Source of the DNA: an uncultured Collinsella sp.
GTDB taxonomy: Bacteria > Actinomycetota > Coriobacteriia > Coriobacteriales > Coriobacteriaceae
Length of the DNA: 19,297 bases
Direction: 5' to 3'
NCBI GenBank assembly: GCA_902492545.1
Contig: CABULX010000032.1
Coordinates: forward strand, 1 to 19,297
In this document: positions 1 through 5,881 of the stretch, piece after piece
Position numbering within the stretch: position 1 is the first letter of the stretch
Layout: each line of letters starts with the position of its first letter
Position numbers and translations under genes: made by a program
The notes under the pieces: model-generated
What the model saw: only the letters and a program-made list of their open reading frames with translations
What the model was told of the DNA's origin: nothing
Databases searched by the model: none

Positions 1-2
1 GG

Positions 3-272
3 AACGCATGGGTAGCCATCGCAGTCCATCTTCCATCTCCCAACAGCTGGCAACACTGGCAGCAATTGTACTCCTGTTACTCGGGACTGGAATTTTTGGG
101 TATTGCCTACGATTATGCCGAACGCATAAAGGAAGAGTCTATTGGCGATGCTCTCAAGGTGGCTACCGAAGCCAAGCTGACCTCGATATTAGGAAAAATT
201 GCCACCCCTGCAAAAAGCTCTGTCGCAGTGATGGGAAACGCATCTTCTGGGCATTCCGGCGTCTCCAGCTAG
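3..272 (+). CDS. C-terminal end of an unrecognised protein (5' end outside window)
   Basis: An open frame runs in from the left edge and stops at TAG 270-272, giving about 89 residues. The last part (IAYDYAERIKEESIGDAL, then a segment with KLTSILGKIATPAKSSVAV) has the look of real protein: an acidic/basic amphipathic helix followed by a Ser/Ala-rich tail. I do not recognise the family. No membrane segment or catalytic motif is visible. The internal ATG at 66 is probably not the start, because the frame stays open upstream of it and it has no ribosome site. It lies upstream of a roughly 400-bp non-coding stretch and is not obviously in an operon with the PadR cassette. It could also be a degraded gene, since the neighbourhood holds several remnants. 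Confidence 0.45.
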   Translation, partial: NAWVAIAVHLPSPNSWQHWQQLYSCYSGLEFLGIAYDYAERIKEESIGDALKVATEAKLTSILGKIATPAKSSVAVMGNASSGHSGVSS

Positions 273-620
273 CGCTGGACTGCTGCTGTCGCCTGCGCGT
301 TGGCGAGCGGGGCGTGGGGACCGTCCGGCGACCAGCGGTGACGGGCGAGCCCTGCCGCGTGCGTGGGCCTCCATCGGCGTAGACCCATGACCCCTATGGC
401 ATCGGAGAAGTCCACCATCGCGTCCAGGACCTTACCGTCCGGCACGCCCAGCCTAGCGGCTCCCTTGAACCCAAGGTTGAAGGGGGGTGTTGTACAAGGC
501 ATATGGGGCCGAGTGGAAGTGGATCAAAAGAGCGTTACTTGACGTTTCATGCATAATGCCAACCGCCCCGCGATATCACGTTCGCAGCGCGCAGGGGCCG
601 GAGAATCTTCGCGATGAGAG
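273..620. other. Gene-poor stretch, no recognisable gene
   Basis: About 350 bases lie between the partial gene and the padR promoter. Short open frames occur on both strands. A minus-strand frame at about 502-390 reads GFKGAARLGVPDGKVLDAM, which looks protein-like, but it has no ribosome site and I cannot place it in a family. It may be debris of a decayed gene. I see no RNA gene or clear repeat here. Confidence 0.4.
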
Positions 621-649
621 TTGACGTCTAATACCTTGCATCGTATAGT
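621..649 (+). promoter_or_regulatory. Near-consensus sigma-70-type promoter of the padR cassette
   Basis: A -35 box TTGACG (621-626) and a -10 box TATAGT (644-649) are separated by exactly 17 bases, each one mismatch from consensus. TATA-containing repeats (GTATAG at 643-648 and again near 653, AGTATA near 661) overlap and follow the -10 box. PadR-family repressors usually bind AT-rich dyads over their own promoter, so this is a likely autoregulatory operator. That role is inferred. Confidence 0.7.
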
Positions 650-686
650 GTGTATAGCATAGTATATGACGAGAGGAGGTGTGCGG

Positions 687-1007
687 ATGGAGGCACAGAT
701 GAAGCGCGGCTTCCTGGAGGCCTGCGTGCTCGCGGCCGTCTCCGGCGAGGAGTCCTACGGCTACCAGATCGTGAAGGACGTACCGGCGAGCATGGGGCTC
801 ACGGAGTCGACGCTCTACCCGCTGCTCAAGCGCCTGGAGAAGGCCGGGTGCATCACGGCGCGCTCCGCCGAGCACAACGGGCGGCTGCGCCGGTACTACC
901 GCATCACGGACGACGGGCGAGCGCGCATCGAGGAGTTCCTGGCCGAGTGGCCGTCCGTACGGGAGATTTACGCATACGTTGAGGAGGCGCACCATGACGC
1001 GCGATGA
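687..1007 (+). CDS. PadR-family transcriptional regulator
   Basis: This 106-residue protein is a small winged-helix repressor of the PadR family (short PadR-s2 type). The N-terminal wing-helix reads KRGFLEACVLAAVSGEESYG, then YQIVKD and the recognition-helix region ESTLYPLLKRLEKAG. The wing ends with RRYYRITDDGRARIEEF, which is the classic PadR signature. I chose ATG 687 because AGGAGGT (674-680) sits 6 bases upstream; the ATG at 666 has no ribosome site. The gene overlaps the next one by 14 bases, indicating translational coupling. In many Firmicutes and Actinobacteria such a PadR is paired with a DUF1700 membrane protein that may modulate it. The family is clear, the ligand is unknown, and autoregulation is likely from the promoter layout. 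Confidence 0.9.
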   Translation: MEAQMKRGFLEACVLAAVSGEESYGYQIVKDVPASMGLTESTLYPLLKRLEKAGCITARSAEHNGRLRRYYRITDDGRARIEEFLAEWPSVREIYAYVEEAHHDAR

Positions 1008-1617
1008 GTTTCTGGGCCGGTTGGGCGAGCTGCTCGCCTGCCTGCCGGCCGAGCAGGTGGAGGAGACCAAGGCGTTCTATGCGGAGGCCATCGCCGACCG
1101 CATGGAGGACGGTATGAGCGAGGAGGAGGCCGTGGCCGCCATGGGCACGCCCGGCGAGGTGGCGGAGGCCACGCTCGACGACCTGCCCGCCGTGCCGCGC
1201 GCGATCGCGAGGACGCGCCGGCGCAGCACCGCGCTGCTGTGGGTGCTGGCCATCGTGGGCTCCCCGGTGTGGGTGCCGCTGCTCGCCGCCTTCGCCGCCG
1301 TGGCCGTCACGGTCTATATCTGCATCTGGGTGCTGGCGCTCTGCGTGTGGATCGTCGCGGTGGCACTCGGGGGCGTGGGCGTAGTTGAGCTCCTGCTTGC
1401 CGTAAGCGGCGTCATCATCGGCCACTTCCCGTACGCCCTCGCCTCGGCGGGCGTGGGGCTCGGCCTCGTCGGCGTGGCGCTCTTCGTTGGTGCTGGCGCT
1501 TGGGCAGCCTCAAAACAAATTGCGCGCCTCTCGGCGCTCTGGGCGAGGAAGGCCGCCTCGCCCTTCTGGAAGGGTAAGGGCGAGAAGGGCGGCGCTGCCG
1601 CGCATCTCGCGGCGTAG
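994..1617 (+). CDS. DUF1700-family membrane protein
   Basis: This 207-residue protein starts with the soluble DUF1700 module. It opens MTRDEFLGRLGELLACLPAE, then EETKAFYAEAIADRMEDG and the EEEAVAAMGTPGEVA helix, typical of the HAAS/DUF1700 fold. It continues with two or three hydrophobic segments (about residues 80-103, 105-130 and 150-175) and ends in a basic, glycine-rich tail. I chose ATG 994 because GAGGAGG (981-987) lies 6 bases upstream; a TTG at 979 is less likely. The start lies inside the padR coding region (14-base overlap). The family is habitually encoded with PadR regulators and often followed by a DUF4097 or PspC protein. The N-terminal domain is thought to be regulatory, but the exact function is not established. 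Confidence 0.88.
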   Translation: MTRDEFLGRLGELLACLPAEQVEETKAFYAEAIADRMEDGMSEEEAVAAMGTPGEVAEATLDDLPAVPRAIARTRRRSTALLWVLAIVGSPVWVPLLAAFAAVAVTVYICIWVLALCVWIVAVALGGVGVVELLLAVSGVIIGHFPYALASAGVGLGLVGVALFVGAGAWAASKQIARLSALWARKAASPFWKGKGEKGGAAAHLAA

Positions 1618-1632
1618 AAAGGAGTGAGTACC

Positions 1633-1887
1633 ATGACCAGTGCGAAGAAGATCTACCTCGCCGTGGCGGGCGGGCTCGTTGCCGCGGGTGTTGTCCTCGC
1701 GGGCATTGGCTTTATCGCTTCGGGTTTCGACCCGGCCGTGTTCACAACCCACATAGACACACGCGACAGCACCATCGTGCTCGGCGGCGTCGAGGTGGAC
1801 GACCCGATGGGCCTCCCCCTCATCGAGCAGCTCGCCAATCTGGGCGAGATCGACACCTCCGGCGTCGCGGATCCCGCCGCGCCCTAG
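1633..1887 (+). CDS. Short membrane-anchored protein, third gene of the PadR cassette (possibly truncated)
   Basis: This 84-residue protein has an N-terminal anchor or uncleaved signal (about residues 5-30, YLAVAGGLVAAGVVLAGIGF). A short extracytoplasmic tail follows (HIDTRDSTIVLGGVEVDD) and ends in PAAP. ATG 1633 is preceded by AAAGGAG (1618-1624) with an 8-base gap, and the gene lies 15 bases after DUF1700, so it is in the same operon. In related cassettes the third gene is often a longer DUF4097-type adhesin-like protein that begins in this manner. Here the frame stops at TAG 1885-1887, just where a proline/alanine linker would begin, so this may be a truncated version. The following about 160 bases are GC-rich without a convincing continuation. 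The family assignment is an inference. Confidence 0.6.
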   Translation: MTSAKKIYLAVAGGLVAAGVVLAGIGFIASGFDPAVFTTHIDTRDSTIVLGGVEVDDPMGLPLIEQLANLGEIDTSGVADPAAP

Positions 1888-2047
1888 GCGCAGCGAGCCC
1901 GGGCGCTCTGCCCGCCAAGCTGCGTAAGCCGGCGAAACCCGAACCTCAACCTCTACGCAACTGGCCCCAAGCCTGCGCCGATTCGCTCTCAGCGCCGCGC
2001 GGGGGCCCGTGACGCATGCCCAAAAGGTACGAGGAGAAAGGAACGCG

Positions 2048-2190
2048 ATGACGACAACCACGCCCTTCCGCCTTCACGGGGCCACGCAGGACCGGAAGCG
2101 ACTGGGCCGTGCGGTGGGGCTGTGCTTGGATTGGCTACACTGATATGGACAGTTCCGTGAGGGGCGCGAGAGGCGGGACTCTGGGGAGAT
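2048..2190 (+). pseudogene. Possible remnant of a PspC-domain gene
   Basis: ATG 2048 has a good ribosome site (GAGGAGAAAGGA, 2031-2042). It opens MTTTTPFRLHGATQDRKRLG but stops at about 2141-2143 after 31 residues. In the next frame the sequence reads GCAWIGYTDMDSSVR (about 2115-2165). Joined by a frameshift, this resembles the PspC core pattern of basic start, GVCAG, about seven residues, D, then VR. PspC proteins often sit next to PadR/DUF1700 genes, which supports the idea. The match is short and based on memory of the domain, so it stays tentative. No membrane helix typical of PspC is left downstream. Confidence 0.3.
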
Positions 2191-2302
2191 CTTCGAGGAG
2201 GAGTGTCTCGACTGGAAGCGCGGGTTCAGTGGAGCAGGAACCTAATCTCTGTCTCTCTTGCTTTTTTGATTTGTTGAGAAGCCGGCATTTGGGGGCATTT
2301 TG
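2191..2302. other. Non-coding transition into AT-richer DNA
   Basis: From about 2230 the base composition becomes clearly more AT-rich than the flanking GC-rich genes (for example the T-run at 2262-2267), with no supported gene. This suggests a junction to DNA of different origin, namely the remnants that follow. Confidence 0.35.
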
Positions 2303-2590
2303 GATAGCGAACAGTTCAAACAAGAAGCTGGGAAATAGAACAAAGCCTGAGTGCCTTGAGAGCCGCCGAGCGCAATGCAGTGATTCCCTTCATGAACGGC
2401 GACTTTACCCAATGGGATCTATATCTGGCATCCTCCTCTGAGTATGCGATGAGACTGATAGACGGATTCATCTCCATGCTCGAGCCGAGGACTCTTGTTT
2501 GCGTCGCCCAGCTTCTCCGCGCACAGGTTGGAGTCTGCCTGCAGACATTCGAGTTATTCGCCGCCGAAGACCAGGATGACTTTCTCCCAA
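2303..2590 (+). pseudogene. Frameshifted remnant of an unrecognised plus-strand gene
   Basis: Two adjoining frames look like pieces of one protein. The first is GGILDSEQFKQEAGK, ending at a TAG near 2336. The second runs on in another frame from about 2335: RAAERNAVIPFMNGDFTQW, SSEYAMRLIDGFISMLEPRT, LVCVAQLLRAQVGVCLQTFE, then DQDDFLPK. The second stretch has consistent amphipathic helices and reads as genuine protein. It then runs into sequence that makes sense only on the minus strand (the arginase remnant). There is no proper start codon or ribosome site, since the only candidate is TTG 2356 without one. I do not know the family; it recalls small all-helical proteins of unknown function in gut bacteria. 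Confidence 0.4.
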
Positions 2591-2875
2591 AAGGCTGCCA
2601 AGTACCATGGCGTGAGCGTTGGGGTAGCCATCATTCAGCGTGGATACATCCGGATGCGCATAGATTCAGACGATTCCAACGTTCTCGTATTTCCCGTGCA
2701 GGTAATCGAAGAGGGCAAGCGACGCCATACAGTTGCCACCGACGGTCACGACTTTGTCGGGGTTTTCTGCCGTAAGCTTCCTCTGCGCATCCTGAATCCC
2801 CGCCAGGACTTCGTCCTCGGCATAGATGCGAACTGCTGCCTTCCATTCCTCATGTCCAAGTTTTTGGGACGCGTT
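2576..2875 (-). pseudogene. Arginase/ureohydrolase-family gene remnant
   Basis: Read on the minus strand from about 2862, the translation is HEEWKAAVRIYAEDEVLAGI, then TAENPDKVVTVGGNCMASLA and LFDYLHGKYENVGIV. An in-frame TGA follows (2666-2668), then IYAHPDVSTLNDGYPNAHAM and VLGSLLGE. The GGNC motif, the DAHPD-like motif and the later H-A-M-V-L are hallmarks of the arginase/agmatinase/formimidoylglutamase fold, which binds two Mn ions. Several things show this is dead. The TGA sits where a Trp or Leu is expected. The first Asp of the DxHxD metal motif is Tyr. The N-terminal third is missing (an in-frame stop at 2876-2878), and the C-terminal half after about 2576 is lost at the junction with the plus-strand remnant. 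Confidence 0.7.
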
Positions 2876-2909
2876 TCACAATGCCGAGTGGAACTCCTGG
2901 ACAGTCGGA

Positions 2910-4049
2910 TCACGTGGTGGCCCCCTTTGAGAGGGTCACGAGCATCACGGTTCCGTTCTCGGAACTTGTTTCGACCTCTACAGCGCCACCGTGAAGCGTT
3001 GCAATCTCCCAAACGAGCGCTAGTCCGAGTCCTGCGCCGCCGTATGCCCTGCTGCGGGATTTGTCTAGACGAAAGAACGGCTGGAAGATGCTCTCTCGGT
3101 ACTGCTTGGGTATTCCTGGACCCTCATCTTTGACTCGTAGGAGCACGTGGCTGTCGCTGTCGCTGATGGAGACGTTGACAGTCGAGCCGGAGCGGCTGTA
3201 ACGGATGGCGTTTTCGACCAGGTTAAACACCAGCCGATAGAGGAGCGTATCACTTCCGATTGTCAAAGCGTCTCCGGCGCAATCGAGGGTTACGTCCTTA
3301 TTCTCGGCAAGTGGCGCAAGGTCGGTGAGGACCTCTTCGGACAAGGGGCCAAGTTCAACATCGTCCTCGCAAGGAACGCTGCGGAGCTCACTCATCTCGA
3401 GCAATACCTTGGTCATTCGAGACATGCGCTCGGTTTGTTCTTGTAGCAGGCCGAGCAGCTCGGCTGTTTCGGGTTGCAAACCGGAGTGCTCGGAGATGAA
3501 TAGTTCAATCTGTGCTTGCATAAGGGCGAGCGGGGTGCGCAGCTCGTGTGCGGCGTTGCCGGTAAACTGACGCTGTGCAGAGAACCCTTCGCCAAGACGG
3601 GCGATCATGTCGTTGAAAGAGGCACTGCATCGTTGTAGCTCGGTGGGCACATCTTCACTGAGTCTGATTTCGCTTAGGTTGTCAGGCTGCACGCGCTCTA
3701 CCTGGGCGGCAAAATCCCGTAGCGGTTTGAGTGCACGGCCGCTTGCAAAGTATGCCAGCGCGCCGCCAAGGAGTGTGACTCCAGCCGTGATGCGCCAGGC
3801 TGTCGTGCCAAAAGACTCCTGTGCGTCGTTTACGACGATCGTGACCTTGTCATCGGGGGTCGCTTTCGTTGGGTCGAACACCTGGGGCGAATCCGCGCCG
3901 GCAGCGGTAAAGGCCGAGATGTCGCTGCCGATGGCATCCATGTAGCGCATGCCCGTATAGCCGACCAGGCAGTTCGTCAGCACGCATGCCGCACACGTGA
4001 GCAGTGCCGTCATAATCGTTATGCGCCATTGCAGCGAAAGCCCTTTCAT
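2910..4049 (-). CDS. Sensor histidine kinase (two-component system)
   Basis: This 379-residue membrane kinase autophosphorylates and passes phosphate to the regulator encoded just upstream. Order: TM1 at about residues 9-31; an extracytoplasmic sensor loop of about 55 residues; TM2 at about 85-103; a HAMP-like linker at about 104-155; HisKA with AAHELRTPLA (phospho-acceptor His168); the HATPase_c domain with N-box NLVENAIRYS (Asn280), G1 DEGPGIP (308-314), F-box FQPFFRLDKSRSR and G2 YGGAGLGLAL (336-345). Length and motifs are normal for an OmpR-partner kinase. The start ATG (complement of 4047-4049) overlaps the regulator's stop by four bases (ATGA), so the two are translationally coupled. 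The sensor loop is short and has no recognised ligand fold. The gene's 3' end faces the arginase remnant, and I see no clear terminator. Confidence 0.95.
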   Translation of the reverse strand: MKGLSLQWRITIMTALLTCAACVLTNCLVGYTGMRYMDAIGSDISAFTAAGADSPQVFDPTKATPDDKVTIVVNDAQESFGTTAWRITAGVTLLGGALAYFASGRALKPLRDFAAQVERVQPDNLSEIRLSEDVPTELQRCSASFNDMIARLGEGFSAQRQFTGNAAHELRTPLALMQAQIELFISEHSGLQPETAELLGLLQEQTERMSRMTKVLLEMSELRSVPCEDDVELGPLSEEVLTDLAPLAENKDVTLDCAGDALTIGSDTLLYRLVFNLVENAIRYSRSGSTVNVSISDSDSHVLLRVKDEGPGIPKQYRESIFQPFFRLDKSRSRAYGGAGLGLALVWEIATLHGGAVEVETSSENGTVMLVTLSKGATT

Positions 4050-4720
4050 TCTCCATCCTCCATAACGTAGCCCTCTCCAATCCGATTGCGAATCGGGTCG
4101 TATCCCAAAGCGCTGCGTAGCTTTTTGCGGAGTGACGAGATGTGAACGCGGGTTGCGTTGCTAAAGCTGTTCACGCTGCTATCCCAAACGTGCTCGATAA
4201 GCTCCTCTTGACTTACCGGACGCCCCTGATTAAGCATCAGGTATTCCAAGATTCCCGTTTCCTTGCGCGTAAGAGATAAAGCCTCGCTGTCCACGGAAGC
4301 GATGCGCGCCTTGGTGTCAAAGCTGAGCTTTCCGCAGGTTAATACTATGTCGCTTTGTGCGAAGCGTCTGAGGGTGAGGCTGCGGATCCTTGCCGCAAGC
4401 TCGTCCAGATGAAACGGCTTGGTGAGGTAATCGTTGGCGCCGGCATCGAGTCCGGCGACTTTATCTGATACTTCGCCACGTGCGGACAGAATCAGTACCT
4501 TAGTCTCGCAGTCAGTTTTCCTAAGTTCCCTGAGTACGGTCATGCCGTCGATGCGGGGAAGGTTGAGGTCGAGTACCACAAGGTCGAAGGCCTCAACGTC
4601 CAGTAGGTCGAGCGCCTCCTGTCCGTCGTGACAGCAGTCGACACTGTACGCCAAGTTCCGCAAGCTGCGCGCGATTGCGTCGCACAGCGCCCGCTCGTCC
4701 TCGACGATCAAAATACGCAT
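4046..4720 (-). CDS. OmpR/PhoB-family response regulator
   Basis: This 224-residue protein has a receiver domain (residues 1 to about 115) with the acidic pair in VEDE, phospho-acceptor Asp51 in VVLDLNLPRIDGM, Ser79 and Lys101 in YLTKPF. It is followed by an OmpR-type winged helix (about 125-222; SLTRKETGILEYLML, RVHISSLRKKLR, GEGYVM). I chose the start at 4720 because the minus strand reads AAGGAGA seven bases before that ATG; a longer frame to 4738 would start without a ribosome site. It is co-transcribed with the kinase and divergent from the 48-residue CXXC protein / polyferredoxin / TlpA genes, sharing a roughly 90-bp intergenic region. The simplest reading is that it controls that redox operon and itself. 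That target is inferred from position. Confidence 0.95.
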   Translation of the reverse strand: MRILIVEDERALCDAIARSLRNLAYSVDCCHDGQEALDLLDVEAFDLVVLDLNLPRIDGMTVLRELRKTDCETKVLILSARGEVSDKVAGLDAGANDYLTKPFHLDELAARIRSLTLRRFAQSDIVLTCGKLSFDTKARIASVDSEALSLTRKETGILEYLMLNQGRPVSQEELIEHVWDSSVNSFSNATRVHISSLRKKLRSALGYDPIRNRIGEGYVMEDGE

Positions 4721-4750
4721 AACAGTCTCCTTGCACATTTCAAATCGCGC

Positions 4751-4778
4751 TTAACACGGATTTTATAGCCGATATGGT
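4751..4778 (+). promoter_or_regulatory. Candidate promoter for the CXXC protein-polyferredoxin-TlpA operon
   Basis: TTAACA (4751-4756) and TATGGT (4773-4778) are separated by 16 bases and lie about 33 bases before the TTG start at 4811. On the opposite strand a TATAAA-like box (about 4761-4767) could serve the response-regulator gene. The whole 4721-4810 region is the shared control region of the divergent units. Boxes are imperfect, so this is moderate evidence. Confidence 0.4.
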
Positions 4779-4810
4779 CCAATGGTCGCGTAACGAAAGG
4801 AGTGGTCAGG

Positions 4811-4957
4811 TTGTTCAAAGCGGTAAAACCCGTGGTACAGGTCGCTTTGTTGATCGTCGGAATTGCCATGGTGTGCTTTGGCGTTATGCGTGGCGAGGCA
4901 GATGCCGTGCTGGCCAAAGCGATTAGGCTGTGCTTGGAGTGTATCGGAATTGGATAA
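4811..4957 (+). CDS. Small CXXC-motif membrane protein, CD1871A-like
   Basis: This 48-residue protein starts at TTG 4811, eight bases after AAAGGAG (4796-4802), and stops at TAA 4955-4957. Residues 7-25 form one membrane helix (VVQVALLIVGIAMVCFGVM). It is followed by RGEADAVLAKAIRLCLECIG, containing a CLEC (CXXC) motif close to the C-terminus. The pattern of one helix, R-G-E, a short helix and CLECIGIG at the end matches the small CD1871A-type CXXC proteins found beside 4Fe-4S membrane proteins in gut Clostridia and relatives. The cysteines probably carry a disulfide or bind metal at the outer membrane face, exchanging electrons with the polyferredoxin encoded next. Its gene overlaps that of the polyferredoxin by eight bases. 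It is easily missed because of its size and TTG start. Confidence 0.8.
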   Translation: MFKAVKPVVQVALLIVGIAMVCFGVMRGEADAVLAKAIRLCLECIGIG

Positions 4958-5852
4958 AAGAGAAAACACTGCGTCGCATGTTTTGGCTCGATTTCGCGGA
5001 TTCATTCAGGCGGCGGCGACGCTCGTCACCAACATTCACCTGCCAAACTTTGCCAAGGGCGGCATCTATCAGGGCGCGGGAAAAACAGTCTGCGTACCTG
5101 GACTTAATTGCTATTCGTGCCCCGCGGCATCGGGTGCGTGCCCCATCGGGTCGTTCCAGTCGGTGGTAGGTTCATCCAAGTTCAACTTTTCTTACTATGT
5201 TACCGGTACGCTCATTTTGCTCGGCGTGCTGCTGGGACGCTTTGTATGCGGCTTTCTGTGCCCGTTTGGCTGGCTGCAGGAGCTGCTTCATAAGATTCCC
5301 GGCAAAAAGCTTTCGACAAAAAAGCTCAAGCCGCTCACGTACATCAAGTACGTCGTGTTGCTGTTTGCCGTGGTGCTGCTACCCGTCTTGGTGGTTAACG
5401 ACGTGGGCATGGGCGACCCGTTCTTTTGTAAGTACATCTGTCCGCAGGGTGTGCTCGAGGGCGCCATTCCGCTGGCCATTGCCAATGCCGGCATTCGATC
5501 TGCGTTGGGACAGCTCTTTACTTGGAAACTTGTCGTTCTCATTGCCGTGGTAGTGCTGAGCGTTTTGCTCTATCGCCCCTTCTGCAAATGGATTTGCCCG
5601 CTCGGCGCATTCTATGCGCTCATGAATAAGGTGTCCTTGTTGGGGATTCAGGTCGACGCGTGCAAATGCGTCTCGTGCGGCAAGTGTTCAAGGGTTTGTC
5701 AGATGGACGTTGATGTGGTCCGCGCGCCCAATCATGCCGAATGTATCCGGTGCGGAAAGTGCATCGGGGCCTGCCCCGTCGATGCCATCAGCTATCGCTA
5801 TGGCCTGGATGTGTCGGCGGAAAAGCTTCCCTTGACCGCCGATAAAAAGTAA
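4950..5852 (+). CDS. NapH-like membrane 4Fe-4S binding protein (polyferredoxin)
   Basis: This 300-residue integral membrane iron-sulfur protein likely moves electrons across or along the membrane. Counting from TTG 4950: a Cys cluster CYSCPAASGAC (C54, C57, C64); membrane helices around residues 83-102, 131-151 and 191-209; cytosolic-side CxxxCP motifs CGFLCPFGW (C100/C104), CKYICPQG (C160/C164) and CKWICPLG (C212/C216), typical of the NapH/NosR/CcoG group; and two ferredoxin motifs, CVSCGKCSRVC (from C240) and CIRCGKCIGAC (from C265). The start is inferred. The frame stays open upstream, but the only plausible codon near a ribosome site (GGAG 4936-4939) is TTG 4950, which overlaps the stop of the small CXXC gene. 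The gene is followed 29 bases later by the TlpA lipoprotein gene. I infer it delivers reducing equivalents to the extracytoplasmic thioredoxin-like protein. Confidence 0.88.
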   Translation: MDKRENTASHVLARFRGFIQAAATLVTNIHLPNFAKGGIYQGAGKTVCVPGLNCYSCPAASGACPIGSFQSVVGSSKFNFSYYVTGTLILLGVLLGRFVCGFLCPFGWLQELLHKIPGKKLSTKKLKPLTYIKYVVLLFAVVLLPVLVVNDVGMGDPFFCKYICPQGVLEGAIPLAIANAGIRSALGQLFTWKLVVLIAVVVLSVLLYRPFCKWICPLGAFYALMNKVSLLGIQVDACKCVSCGKCSRVCQMDVDVVRAPNHAECIRCGKCIGACPVDAISYRYGLDVSAEKLPLTADKK

Positions 5853-5881
5853 ACAAGCTTCGACAAAACGGAGGAATGACT

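Noticed and set aside
269..502. 77-codon minus-strand frame as a real gene
   Set aside because: Partly protein-like, but without a ribosome site or recognised family, and overlapping the end of the partial plus-strand gene. Treated as possible debris.
2495..3133. 212-codon plus-strand open frame across the arginase remnant and the kinase 3' end
   Set aside because: It overlaps the kinase coding region on the other strand and spans two different remnants; its translation has no consistent protein character.
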